This document shows, in pieces, positions 1 to 8,288 of a DNA stretch of 64,000 nucleotides (its first letter is position 1; every line of letters begins with the position of its first letter). The notes beneath the pieces are model-generated. The model saw nothing but the letters and a program-made list of their open reading frames with translations. It was not told where the DNA came from and did not search any database. The stretch is from positions 31,302 to 95,301 of the forward strand of contig JAJFVA010000011.1 in assembly GCA_021371995.1 (NCBI GenBank), given 5' to 3'. Made by a program: the position numbers and the translations under genes. This DNA is from Methanoregulaceae archaeon. Its GTDB lineage: Archaea; Halobacteriota; Methanomicrobia; Methanomicrobiales; Methanospirillaceae.

Positions 1-321
1 GACCGGGACCCCTGAAATATCGCATTCAATCATAAGTGAGGCGACCTGGCCAATGCTGGTATCACTGGTCACTGTCACCGGATCCGGTGTCATGAGGACT
101 GACACAGGGATACTGTCGATAGGCCTCCTGCGCCAGAGGGGTTCGCTCTGGCGGAGACGATAACCGATATCTTTCTTGGTGATGATACCGGAAAGAACGG
201 ACTTTTCCATGACAGGGAGACGGGATATCTTGTGCTTCAGCATAAGGTTGCGGGCCCGTGCAACATTTTCCCCTGTATCAACGATATAGACAGGGGAGCT
301 CATCACATCACGTGCTTTCAT
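1..321 (-). CDS. CBS domain protein, 3' end outside window
   Basis: The reading frame runs off the left edge; 107 residues are visible. They begin with ATG at 321 (MKARDVMSSPV) and contain one complete CBS motif (about residues 1-55, with the typical 'hxSRLPVMxxxxLxGIITKKDI' style strand-turn-helix) and most of a second one starting near residue 75 (SVLMTPDPVTV). CBS pairs bind adenine nucleotides or related ligands and act as energy or redox sensors. The start lies 7 bp after the stop of the preceding CBS gene, so it is the fourth gene of the CBS operon. The C-terminal part, and any effector domain there, cannot be seen. Confidence 0.85.
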   Translation of the reverse strand, partial: MKARDVMSSPVYIVDTGENVARARNLMLKHKISRLPVMEKSVLSGIITKKDIGYRLRQSEPLWRRRPIDSIPVSVLMTPDPVTVTSDTSIGQVASLMIECDISGVPV

Positions 322-328
322 TTCAGGC

Positions 329-1270
329 TCACTTCCTTGAGAGTGCTTTTACCATGTCAAACTCGGTCACAAGGCCGACAAGCCGGGCATTCTCGATTAC
401 CGGGAGGGCCCCGACATTCCGGTCGAGCATCTCCCTGGCAGCATCATTGATGCTCCTTTCGGGCGAAGTCGTAAAGAGTTTTCCCGATACGAGGTTTCGC
501 ACGGCAAGCCCCATAACTTCGGCAACGTCCCCTGTTTCCAGTTGCGAAAAGACCTTTTTTGTCCCGAGGTATTTCATGATGTCTGTTGTCGTAATAATCC
601 CATACAGGACCTCGTTACTCACGACCGGGAGTCTCCGGAACCGGTGAGTCGTCATGTCCCGGGTGACCGTCCGGATAGGGCAGTCAGGATCGGTAACCCT
701 GAGCGCAGTGCTCATGATGTCATTGACACAAAGGTCGGATCTCTCGGTTGCGAGCACCCTCATCACGTCCCGCTCTGTCACAATACCTCCCAGAACACCA
801 TCGTTATCTACGATCGGCATCCCCCCGACTTTCCTTTTGACGATGATATCAATCGCATCATTGATGGTCGCGGAATCAGGGAGCGTGGTCATCTGCTGAG
901 TCATGATACTGCGAACCCCCTCATTAATCGCTGAAAGGAGATTCCCGCCGTGCTTTACCTGGACAAGATTAAACTTATCGCCGCCCCCCATGAAATTGAT
1001 AATATCTCCCGACGTTATAATTCCCCGGAGCTTCCTGCTCCCCGCATCTACGATGGGAAGTCTCCGGAACCCGCAATCGGTCATAGTCTTCACAGCAGCG
1101 ATGATCGGCATTGTCGGGGGAACTGCTACAACGTCCCGCGTCGCAATGGCCATGATCTCTCCTTCCCGGGTTACGATGTGTGACTTGAATTCGACCGGAC
1201 CCCGGTCGAGTTTTCCCGGCATTTTCAGGAGTTTGTCGCCCTGTTTGAAATTACGGTCATTTGTATGCAT
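329..1270 (-). CDS. Four-CBS-domain protein
   Basis: This is a 313-residue protein made almost entirely of four CBS motifs (two Bateman modules), each showing the DVM/IMT-type opening and an 'RRLPIVD...GIITSGDI'-like core. No enzymatic, DNA-binding or membrane domain is attached, so it is probably a soluble nucleotide-sensing adaptor. An upstream in-frame start at 1315 exists, but the ATG at 1270 is preceded by a GAGGGATG Shine-Dalgarno-like stretch and was preferred. It is the third gene of the CBS operon, 88 bp after the preceding gene and 7 bp before the next. The ligand and partner are unknown. Confidence 0.85.
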   Translation of the reverse strand: MHTNDRNFKQGDKLLKMPGKLDRGPVEFKSHIVTREGEIMAIATRDVVAVPPTMPIIAAVKTMTDCGFRRLPIVDAGSRKLRGIITSGDIINFMGGGDKFNLVQVKHGGNLLSAINEGVRSIMTQQMTTLPDSATINDAIDIIVKRKVGGMPIVDNDGVLGGIVTERDVMRVLATERSDLCVNDIMSTALRVTDPDCPIRTVTRDMTTHRFRRLPVVSNEVLYGIITTTDIMKYLGTKKVFSQLETGDVAEVMGLAVRNLVSGKLFTTSPERSINDAAREMLDRNVGALPVIENARLVGLVTEFDMVKALSRK

Positions 1271-1358
1271 ATCATCCCTCTTTTCATGGTTGGTATTTTG
1301 AAAGAAGCGATTCATTCACCACATTGCGCAGGTATCAACCCTTTCTGGCGCTCCATTC

Positions 1359-2102
1359 TCATACAAGGCATTTCAGGATATCGTGCCGGTCGATGATCCC
1401 GATGATCTGATCATTCTCCATGACCGGGAGCCGGCTTATGTCATGCTTTACCATAATATCAGCAGCGGTCCGGACGTCATCACCCGGTCCGGTGGTTACA
1501 ACCGGGGTCGTCATGAGAGTATCAACGGTTGTAGAGGTTTCGGATGAGGCGCGCCACCGCCCGTCTTTCAGGAGATCGCGGCGGGAGATCATTCCCACGA
1601 CTTTCTTTTTCTTTGTTACCGGAAATGCAGAGTACCCGCTGTCAATGATGAGCGTATGGATCCGCTGGATGGTGTCTTCTGCTGCACAGGTGACCACATC
1701 GCTGGTCATGGAATCGCACACAGAACCGTGGAGCCGCTGCATTGTGATAACAACAGGGAAGAGTTCCGATAAGAGTACCCCCCCCAGCAGGACTCCCTGA
1801 TCATCCACCACAGGTACACTGTCAGTCTTGTTCTTTCGGATGGTTGCGAGTACTTGCCCGATAAAATCGCCAGGCAAAACCGGGGTTATATCCTTCAGGA
1901 ATCCATCAATGGTGACGTCAGATTTCGTGGCTGTTATGCGGAGGACATCGGTGATATCGATATACCCGAGAAGCTTTCGCTTCCCGTCATGCACATAGAC
2001 CTCACGGTAGACGTTTTCCCGAAGAATCTGGCGCGCCTTTGTTATCCGATCATCTGACCTGAGTGCCGGAAATTCGACCAGAAAATCTGCCGCTGTTTTC
2101 AT
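1359..2102 (-). CDS. Four-CBS-domain protein
   Basis: This 247-residue protein consists of four consecutive CBS motifs, including 'SGYSAFPVTKKKKVVGMISRRDL' type and a C-terminal 'ISRLPVMENDQIIGIIDRHDI' type unit (shown here only as landmarks). The ATG overlaps the stop of the zinc-ribbon CBS gene by 4 bp, which indicates translational coupling. No other domain is present. Like its neighbours it is expected to bind adenosyl ligands such as ATP, AMP or S-adenosylmethionine, but which one is not predictable from the sequence. Confidence 0.87.
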   Translation of the reverse strand: MKTAADFLVEFPALRSDDRITKARQILRENVYREVYVHDGKRKLLGYIDITDVLRITATKSDVTIDGFLKDITPVLPGDFIGQVLATIRKNKTDSVPVVDDQGVLLGGVLLSELFPVVITMQRLHGSVCDSMTSDVVTCAAEDTIQRIHTLIIDSGYSAFPVTKKKKVVGMISRRDLLKDGRWRASSETSTTVDTLMTTPVVTTGPGDDVRTAADIMVKHDISRLPVMENDQIIGIIDRHDILKCLV

Positions 2103-2665
2103 TGAAGGAGTTCCTCTTCACGGCATGACGTGCAGAGCATCACATTATCAGTACGGCGGAGATCGTCAGACATCTGTCCGCACCGGCTGCAGACTCCGAC
2201 TTCAACTTCTTCGAGCCGGTTGATCTCGATCAGATCATTCATGAGCTCGTTGATCTCGGTTGAGACCGTCAGGATATCCCGGACGGTTACGATCCCGATA
2301 ACCCTGTTCTCGTTATCGACTACAGGCAGTCTGCGAACACGGTTCCTGATCATCATGTGGGCAGCATCGCGCACGGTCTTGTCAGAATGGACCGTAATCA
2401 GGGGAGTGCTCATCACTTCGTTTACCAGTACTGCGCCCGGCTTTTTATCCTTGGCAACCACCTTGCAGTTGATATCTTCTTCGGTCACTATACCGATAGG
2501 GAGGTTGTTGCGGATCACAATGCAGCTCCCCACCTCATCACGGCACATTGCCATGGCTGCCCGTGCTACCGACGCGTCGGACTGAATAGTGGTAGGGTTT
2601 CCCTTCATCACCTCTTTCAGCTGCACCCGCGTTTCAAACCGGATCGAGTCTGAGGATTTTTTCAA
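2099..2665 (-). CDS. CBS-pair protein with C-terminal zinc ribbon
   Basis: This 188-residue protein has two CBS motifs (about residues 15-75 and 80-140) followed by a CxxC...CxxC zinc ribbon near residues 157-180 (CSRCG and CTSC). The combination suggests a ligand-sensing protein that binds nucleic acid or protein through the ribbon. The in-frame start is TTG at 2665, preceded by GGGGGTGA; an ATG at 2669 is out of frame. It heads a four-gene CBS operon and overlaps the next gene by 4 bp. A perfect palindrome lies upstream at 2702-2716. Function within the CBS set is inferred only from family membership. Confidence 0.85.
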   Translation of the reverse strand: MKKSSDSIRFETRVQLKEVMKGNPTTIQSDASVARAAMAMCRDEVGSCIVIRNNLPIGIVTEEDINCKVVAKDKKPGAVLVNEVMSTPLITVHSDKTVRDAAHMMIRNRVRRLPVVDNENRVIGIVTVRDILTVSTEINELMNDLIEINRLEEVEVGVCSRCGQMSDDLRRTDNVMLCTSCREEELLQ

Positions 2666-2701
2666 TCATTCACCCCCAATTAGGCGTCCCTTACAGAACT
2701 G

Positions 2702-2716
2702 GGATACGCAGTATCC
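2702..2716. promoter_or_regulatory. Palindrome upstream of CBS operon
   Basis: GGATAC and GTATCC form a perfect 6-bp inverted repeat separated by GCA. It lies 37 bp upstream of the first CBS gene, between its start and the AT-rich stretches near 2727-2760 that could hold its promoter. This position fits an operator. No repressor is known for it, and a 6-bp dyad can arise by chance. Confidence 0.35.
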
Positions 2717-2850
2717 ATTACTGCGAGCCATCAATATTAACTAATCGATGGGTATAAAATTTCCTTCACCAGAGTGTCCGGAAACCAGTACAAAAACCAT
2801 AATAATGACTTTATTCCATAAGGTACATGATAAGGACCTGGCCATCAGGA

Positions 2851-2857
2851 TATAAAT
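2851..2857 (+). promoter_or_regulatory. TATA box for the GTPase operon
   Basis: TATAAAT lies 36 bp upstream of the GTPase ATG. Transcription starting about 25 bp downstream would give a short leader containing the GAGGTGAT Shine-Dalgarno-like sequence at 2877-2884. Confidence 0.55.
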
Positions 2858-2886
2858 CCGGATCAATTGCCGCTTTGAGGTGATGT

Positions 2887-3528
2887 ATGAGTATTTTTGT
2901 ACAGGCCAAAAACCGTGTCTCGAAATTTCTTATGGCTTTTTTCAAAAAAAGGCGTTCCCGTATCGGAATTTACGGTCCCCCGAATGCTGGCAAGACAACA
3001 CTCGCAAATCGAATTGCCCGCGACTGGACGGGTGAACTGGTAGGTCCGGTAAGTGAGATTCCGCACGAAACCCGCAGGGCGACACGCAAGCAGGACATCA
3101 CCATTACCGGCAACAACGGGAGCACCATCACTATCGATATTGTTGACACCCCCGGGGTGACCACCAAGATCGATTATAAGGAGTTTCTCGAGTATGGCGT
3201 GGGAAAGGACGAGGCAATCACGAGGGCACGCGAAGCGACCGAGGGAGTTGCCGAAGCGATGCACTGGCTCCGCGAAGACATTGACGGGGTTATCTACATG
3301 CTCGACAGTACGGAGGATCCTTTCATGCAGGTGAATATCATGATGGTTGGGATTATCGAGAGCAGAAAACTCCCTGTGATTATCGCGGCAAATAAAATTG
3401 ATCTCCCTGATGCAAGCCCGCAGAGGATTAAAAGCGCCTTTCCCCAGCACCCGGTAATCTCGATCTCCTGCACGGAAGGGAGCAATATCGAGGAGCTGTA
3501 TGAACAGATGGTATTACATTTCGGGTGA
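2887..3528 (+). CDS. arvA: Era-like small GTPase (ArvA/OapA family)
   Basis: This is a 213-residue GTPase with P-loop GPPNAGKT at residues 30-37, G3 motif DTPG at 87-90 and G4 motif NKID at 169-172; the G5-like SCTEG follows near 197. The N-terminal 25 residues are basic and amphipathic and could touch membrane. Its two downstream neighbours, a DUF2073 protein and a DUF2072 zinc-ribbon protein, reproduce a conserved euryarchaeal operon named oapABC (origin-associated) and arvABC; in Haloferax the GTPase is reported to drive extracellular vesicle formation. The family match rests on motifs plus gene order; the vesicle role here is inference. Confidence 0.82.
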   Translation: MSIFVQAKNRVSKFLMAFFKKRRSRIGIYGPPNAGKTTLANRIARDWTGELVGPVSEIPHETRRATRKQDITITGNNGSTITIDIVDTPGVTTKIDYKEFLEYGVGKDEAITRAREATEGVAEAMHWLREDIDGVIYMLDSTEDPFMQVNIMMVGIIESRKLPVIIAANKIDLPDASPQRIKSAFPQHPVISISCTEGSNIEELYEQMVLHFG

Positions 3529-3534
3529 GGGATC

Positions 3535-3900
3535 ATGACGCAGGGTGTCCAGATAGATCTTATCTCCGAAGAACGGCTTGCTAAGCTGACGTCAATGGAG
3601 AAGATACACATGATTCTCGATGATGTCAGGCAGGGAACGATCGTAATCCTCGAAAAAGGGCTCGACCCTGAGGAGCAGGGAAAACTGATCGAGATGACTA
3701 TGCACGAGATCCTTCCTGACGGGTTTAACGGAATCGAGATCGAGACATACCCCTCTCATGAAGAAGCCCCGGGATTCTTACAAAGGCTCCTTGGAAAAAC
3801 CAGGCCTGAATCACGCCTTACAGTTATCGGCCCGGCAAACCAGTTGCGGATGATCAGGAAAGACAAGGACATGATCAGTGCCTGGGTCTCCTCCCGGTGA
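3535..3900 (+). CDS. arvB: DUF2073 protein (ArvB/OapB family)
   Basis: This 121-residue soluble protein has the features of the euryarchaeal DUF2073 family. It starts 6 bp after the GTPase stop, with a GAGGGATC ribosome-binding site. It has no membrane segment or catalytic motif that I can recognise. Its place between the GTPase and the zinc-ribbon protein supports a shared function, perhaps as GTPase partner. The assignment relies on conserved gene order and overall sequence character. Confidence 0.72.
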   Translation: MTQGVQIDLISEERLAKLTSMEKIHMILDDVRQGTIVILEKGLDPEEQGKLIEMTMHEILPDGFNGIEIETYPSHEEAPGFLQRLLGKTRPESRLTVIGPANQLRMIRKDKDMISAWVSSR

Positions 3901-3904
3901 AGGT

Positions 3905-4282
3905 ATGGTGCATACCTGCGCAAAATGCGGGAAAGTATACCCGGATTCCTCTGCCGAGATTCTGAACGGCTGTTCGCAATGTGGAGGAAAAAAATTTTAC
4001 TTTGAGCGACCGGGCGCCCGGAAAAAAAAGTCCCCTGATGCAGAGCAACGCCCGGCGGCACCTGCACCTCCACCTGCTCCTGAAAAAGAAGAAGCGGCGG
4101 AAGAGGACCGGGGCTCGAGGGTTGAGAGTATCCGGATTGTCGCTCCCGGGACATACGAACTCAATATCGAGAAGATGGCCAGGTCCGATGACCGGGTTGT
4201 CGGCCTCGGAGGGGAGGGCAGCTATGCTGTTGATCTTCTCTCCATGGCTGGAGCAAAAAAGAAGAAAAAGTCCGAGCGGTAG
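3905..4282 (+). CDS. arvC: Zinc-ribbon protein (DUF2072, ArvC/OapC family)
   Basis: This 125-residue protein opens with a CAKCG...CSQCGG zinc ribbon (residues 4-30), continues with a low-complexity linker rich in Ala, Pro, Glu and Lys (about 40-75) and ends with a conserved-looking segment (ESIRIVAPGTYELNIEKM) and a Lys-rich tail. The ATG at 3905 lies 4 bp after the DUF2073 stop and was chosen over an upstream ATG at 3878, which lies inside that gene. It is the third gene of the arvABC-type operon. The zinc ribbon suggests binding of nucleic acid or protein. Confidence 0.75.
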   Translation: MVHTCAKCGKVYPDSSAEILNGCSQCGGKKFYFERPGARKKKSPDAEQRPAAPAPPPAPEKEEAAEEDRGSRVESIRIVAPGTYELNIEKMARSDDRVVGLGGEGSYAVDLLSMAGAKKKKKSER

Positions 4283-4628
4283 GAGGAAGAAGAGCGGCCA
4301 ACCTCCCCTTGTCCATTTTCAGGCTTTTAGAATTCCCTGCTTTTGACCATCTTTTCCTGACTGTTGCACTGATTATTCCCTGACTCCGGAAGTTCCAATG
4401 AAGGTCCATATGAGAGACGGCTTATGTCACCGCCTCCTGTCCTGTCCGGGAAAGACGTTACATGCATGCCTGAATATCATCAGACAGGCTCTGTGCAGGT
4501 TACCTGTGAAAAGAAGGACCGTATGGCTTTACCGGCCTCTGAGAATCGTTCATTTCCCATCCTCTTTTAAGCAAAACCAGGGAAGAGGTATGGGTGCTTC
4601 ATCAGAAAGTCACCGAAAAAAGGTTAGT
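4283..4628. other. Intergenic stretch, no gene seen
   Basis: These 346 bp separate the zinc-ribbon gene from the convergent aIF1 gene. The open frames here have no recognisable family, ribosome-binding site or codon pattern like that of the neighbours. No convincing hairpin terminator or RNA gene was found by eye. Confidence 0.5.
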
Positions 4629-4934
4629 TCAGGAGATATTTTCCACGCTGTACCCTTTCTTTGCCAGGAGATCCTTGACACGGTCCTTGTGATTCCCCTG
4701 CAGCTCAATGGAACTCTCCTTCACGGTTCCACCGCAGGCAAGTCTGCCTTTAAGATATTTTGAAAGGTCTTCAAGGTCGATATCAGTCGGATCAAGTCCC
4801 TCGATTACCGTGACTTCTTTTCCGTATCTCCGCTTGCTGACCTTCACATTGATCCGTTGTTGTTCTTTTGCTACTTCCTCACAGATACAAAGTTCCTTAG
4901 GTAGTCCACACGTCGGACAAATCCCACCGTTCAT
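4629..4934 (-). CDS. Translation initiation factor aIF1 (SUI1)
   Basis: The 101-residue product has an N-terminal CPTCG/CICE metal-binding-like segment and the SUI1 core containing [13 protein letters not shown] and the Lys-rich LACGGTVKE region. aIF1 binds the small ribosomal subunit and enforces accurate start-codon selection. The ATG at 4934 is preferred to an in-frame TTG 15 bp upstream because a TATA box at 4957-4966 sits 27 bp away, so the mRNA should be leaderless. Confidence 0.9.
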   Translation of the reverse strand: MNGGICPTCGLPKELCICEEVAKEQQRINVKVSKRRYGKEVTVIEGLDPTDIDLEDLSKYLKGRLACGGTVKESSIELQGNHKDRVKDLLAKKGYSVENIS

Positions 4935-4956
4935 TACAAGTACGTTCAAGTTCTCT

Positions 4957-4966
4957 TTATATATTT
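4957..4966 (-). promoter_or_regulatory. TATA box for aIF1, leaderless mRNA
   Basis: On the minus strand the element reads AAATATATAAAG and is centred about 27 bp before the aIF1 ATG. This is the archaeal TATA-to-start-site distance, so transcript and coding region probably begin together. Confidence 0.7.
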
Positions 4967-5067
4967 GTTGGCATTACCGCTCCCTTCCCCGGCCATATCC
5001 GCTCATAGAAGAGATTGACAGCGCCTCCCGGGGACCCTGATTTTCCCAAAAGATCATCGCCAGCCAT

Positions 5068-6720
5068 TCAGCTTGCGAGACTATCGACCCTGCAGGTGTC
5101 GCATCCCCTTGATAATACCTGGTCTTCCCTGCTGTTGTAACGGTATATCGTGATGCCCTTGCACCCAAGGTCCCGTGCAAGGAGGAATATCCGGCATATG
5201 TCATCAGGAGTGGCATGTTCAGGGAGATTGACCGTTTTTGATACCGCATTATCCACGTGCCTCTGCACAGCGGCCTGCATCCGGACATGGAATTCCGGGT
5301 CAATTTCGGGCGCGGTACGGAACAGCTCTTTTTCATGGTCTCCGATTGGAAGATCCTGGACGCTTCCGCTCTTTTGTATCTGCTCCATCAGGGCATGACC
5401 CCGGGGCATCGATTCGACGGCGTCCCGGACAGAAGGGTGAACAAACCTGATCACTTTTCCATTGATGGTGCGGGAAAAGGCGAGCGAGAAGAGCGGTTCG
5501 ATCCCGCTGCTTATGCCAGCAATGAGATGGAGAGAGCCGGTCGGTGCAACTGTCGTCACCGTCGCGTTCCGCATCGCACAGGTGTAGCAGCTCTGCCCGA
5601 TTGCGGGAAATGACCCGGCTGTCCGTCCTATCTCTTCAGACGTTGCATGTGCCTCTTCCTGGATGATGCGCATGATCGATTCGGTACAGGCAAGTCCTTC
5701 TGCTGACTCATATGCAATATCCATGGAGATGAGAGCATCCGCCAGCCCCATCACCCCGAGACCGGTTTTCCGTGTGGACAGTGTCTGCTCCCGTATCTCG
5801 GGCACGGGGTAAGTATTGATATCAATCACCCCATCCAGGAACTCCACGCCAAGCCTCACGACAGATAGGAGCATCTCTTCATCCAGATCCCCTTTCCGGA
5901 CACATCCGGCAAGGTTGATGCTCCCGAGGTTGCAGCTTTCATAGGGCAGGAGGGGCTGTTCCCCGCAGGGATTGGTCGCCTCGATGGGACCCAGTCCCGG
6001 AACAGTGTTCTTTTCATTGATCCGGTCAAGAAAAAGGATGCCGGGGTCTCCGCACTGCCAGGCAGCAGCGCAGAGCTCGTCCCAGAGCAGGACTGCATCA
6101 AGGGTATCCCATACTTCCCCATTCCTCGGATTTATGAGATTATAGGTCCCGTTCCGGGTGAGGGCATCGAAAAAAGTATGATCAAAGCCCACCGAGAGGT
6201 TAAAATTTTTCAGGTCGCCATTTCTCTTTGCCCGGATAAATGGCAGGATATCAGGATGTGAAGACACAAGGACACCCATATTCGCTCCCCGCCGTTTTCC
6301 TCCCTGTTTCAGCGCGGCGGTAGCTTCATCAAAGACTTGAATGAAGGGGAGGGGGCCGCTGGCAACCCCTGCTGTTGAGCCAACTACATCCCCTGCAGGC
6401 CTTATCCGGGAAAATGAAAAACCGGTCCCGCCTCCGCTTTTATGAATAAGTGCCATCTGTTGGAGGGCGACAAAGATACCGGGAATCGAATCCTCAACAG
6501 GGAGAACAAAACATGCCGATAACTGCCCCGGGGGGGTCCCGGCATTCATCAGGGTGGGGGAATTCGGGAGAAAAAGAAGATCTTCCATGATACGGAAGAA
6601 CTGGCCCTCCTTTCCTGTGTTCACCGCCCCGGCAACGCGGCGGAACATACCGGATGCACTCTCTCCGGGGAGAAGATACCGGCTTTCAAGAAGTACCCTT
6701 CCCGCCTCGGACAGAGCCAT
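5068..6720 (-). CDS. nrdJ: Adenosylcobalamin-dependent ribonucleotide reductase
   Basis: This 550-residue class II enzyme reduces ribonucleotides to deoxyribonucleotides using coenzyme B12. The active-site loop NPCGEQ lies at residues 250-255 (N250, C252, E254). The first redox cysteine is in LSACFVLP (C70), and the RNATVTTVAPTGS phosphate-binding segment is at 384-396. The C-terminal GCDTC provides a CxxC for re-reduction. The ATG at 6720 lies 28 bp from a TATA element shared with the divergent cobyric acid synthase gene, so the enzyme and the maker of its cofactor probably share a control region. There is no separate activase or small subunit nearby, as expected for class II. Confidence 0.93.
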   Translation of the reverse strand: MALSEAGRVLLESRYLLPGESASGMFRRVAGAVNTGKEGQFFRIMEDLLFLPNSPTLMNAGTPPGQLSACFVLPVEDSIPGIFVALQQMALIHKSGGGTGFSFSRIRPAGDVVGSTAGVASGPLPFIQVFDEATAALKQGGKRRGANMGVLVSSHPDILPFIRAKRNGDLKNFNLSVGFDHTFFDALTRNGTYNLINPRNGEVWDTLDAVLLWDELCAAAWQCGDPGILFLDRINEKNTVPGLGPIEATNPCGEQPLLPYESCNLGSINLAGCVRKGDLDEEMLLSVVRLGVEFLDGVIDINTYPVPEIREQTLSTRKTGLGVMGLADALISMDIAYESAEGLACTESIMRIIQEEAHATSEEIGRTAGSFPAIGQSCYTCAMRNATVTTVAPTGSLHLIAGISSGIEPLFSLAFSRTINGKVIRFVHPSVRDAVESMPRGHALMEQIQKSGSVQDLPIGDHEKELFRTAPEIDPEFHVRMQAAVQRHVDNAVSKTVNLPEHATPDDICRIFLLARDLGCKGITIYRYNSREDQVLSRGCDTCRVDSLAS

Positions 6721-6742
6721 ATGAAGACTACAAGGAATGCCT

Positions 6743-6753
6743 TTTATTTAAAT
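6743..6753. promoter_or_regulatory. Shared TATA element between nrdJ and cobyric acid synthase
   Basis: TTTATTTAAAT reads as a TATA-like box on both strands. It is placed almost exactly midway between the divergent ATGs at 6720 (minus) and 6777 (plus), 27-29 bp from each. Both genes should therefore give leaderless transcripts from one bidirectional promoter. No B12 riboswitch is possible, because neither mRNA would have a leader. Confidence 0.6.
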
Positions 6754-6776
6754 TCCATGCACACCCTACCTACAGA

Positions 6777-8222
6777 ATGTCGCTCCTTGTGCTTGGCACT
6801 GCATCGCATGTCGGGAAGAGCACCGTCGTTGCTGCCCTGTGCCGGGTCCTCTCGAACCGTGGAATCCGGGTCGCACCCTTCAAATCACAGAATATGAGCC
6901 TGAACTCTTACGTTACACGGGAAGGAGCGGAAATAGGGATTGCCCAGGCGATGCAGGCTTTTGCCGCAAGACTGGAGCCTGACGCCGATATGAACCCGAT
7001 CCTGCTGAAACCCAAAGGAGAGATGGTCTCCCAGGTGGTAGTGCGGGGACGGCCATGGAAAGACCTTTCTATTTCTGAGTATTACCGCGAGACAGACGAG
7101 CTTCTCTCTGTCGCTGTCGCTTCTGCCCGCCGCCTTATCAAGGAATACGGCCATATTGTCGCTGAAGGGGCCGGGGGGGCTGCCGAATTGAACCTCTATT
7201 CCAGGGATATCGCAAATATCCGGATAGAAAGGGAGCTCTGTCTCCCTGTTCTTCTCGTTGCCGATATTGAACGGGGCGGGGTATTTGCGCAGGTCTATGG
7301 GACCCTCACGCTCCTTCCGGAGGATATCAGATCCCGGATAATGGGAATTATCATCAATAAGTTCAGGGGTGACCCCGCACTCTTTTCTGATGGGGTGAAG
7401 ATGATCGAAAATCTCTGCGGAGTCCCGGTTCTCGGGGTTCTCCCGGTATTCTCAATTCCCCTGCCAAGCGAGGACTCGCTTTCACTGGGAGACAAACAGT
7501 CCGGCAGTCTGCCGGTTAAGATAGCCGTCATCAGGCTGCCCCGTATCTCAAATTTCACCGATTTCGAGCGGCTCGAACGGCATGCTGCCGTGCATTATGT
7601 GAACCCGGGTGCACCTCTTGACGGGTATGACTGTATCATCATTCCCGGCACAAAGAATACGGTCGAAGACCTCCTTATGCTGCAGTCAAGCGGTACAGCT
7701 GCCGGGATAATTCTCGCTCGGGAACAGGGCATCCCTGTTATCGGGATTTGCGGGGGGTACCAGATGCTTGGGAAAGAGATCATCGATGAGGGGATTGAAT
7801 CCTGCCGCGGAAGATATGCCGGGCTTGGTCTGCTCCGGGTCACGACAAGGTTCTCACGATATGAAAAGGTCACCGAGCAGGTACAACGGACTGCCCGATC
7901 TGCCGGTCCGATACTCTCGCATATGGGTTTGGTGAAGGGCTATGAGATTCACATGGGTGAGACCGAACGTGCCGGGGATGATGAGGCATTCTCAGGTGAA
8001 GGGGCAGTCTCCCCTGATGGCATGGTGATAGGAACGTATCTTCACGGCCTCTTCGAGAACCCGCCTGCCGTTCACGCTCTCCTCTCGTATCTTTATTCCA
8101 GAAAAGGCCTTGTGTTCCAGCCTGATTCTCCGGACGATGACAGGGATGCATATGAGGATCTGGCTGCCGAGTTCGAGCGGCATATCCGGCTGGATCCCAT
8201 TATCGCCCTTTTTTGCGATTGA
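6777..8222 (+). CDS. cobQ: Cobyric acid synthase (glutamine-hydrolysing)
   Basis: This 481-residue enzyme amidates the b, d, e and g side chains of adenosylcobyrinic acid diamide in B12 synthesis. It has the N-terminal synthetase P-loop variant GTASHVGKST (residues 7-16) with KSQNMS nearby, and a C-terminal class I glutamine amidotransferase with the nucleophile in GICGGYQ. The ATG at 6777 was chosen because it follows the TATA element by 29 bp; an open frame extends further upstream into nrdJ but is not supported. It is divergent from the B12-dependent reductase gene. Confidence 0.93.
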   Translation: MSLLVLGTASHVGKSTVVAALCRVLSNRGIRVAPFKSQNMSLNSYVTREGAEIGIAQAMQAFAARLEPDADMNPILLKPKGEMVSQVVVRGRPWKDLSISEYYRETDELLSVAVASARRLIKEYGHIVAEGAGGAAELNLYSRDIANIRIERELCLPVLLVADIERGGVFAQVYGTLTLLPEDIRSRIMGIIINKFRGDPALFSDGVKMIENLCGVPVLGVLPVFSIPLPSEDSLSLGDKQSGSLPVKIAVIRLPRISNFTDFERLERHAAVHYVNPGAPLDGYDCIIIPGTKNTVEDLLMLQSSGTAAGIILAREQGIPVIGICGGYQMLGKEIIDEGIESCRGRYAGLGLLRVTTRFSRYEKVTEQVQRTARSAGPILSHMGLVKGYEIHMGETERAGDDEAFSGEGAVSPDGMVIGTYLHGLFENPPAVHALLSYLYSRKGLVFQPDSPDDDRDAYEDLAAEFERHIRLDPIIALFCD

Positions 8223-8288
8223 GTCACAGGCGCGGGTTTTTTACCCTTACGGTGACACTATGAGATAACGAAAAGGGGAGAGGGGATA

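Noticed and set aside
4398..4763. Frame in the gap before aIF1
   Set aside because: It runs into aIF1 on the opposite strand and has no ribosome-binding site or family resemblance.
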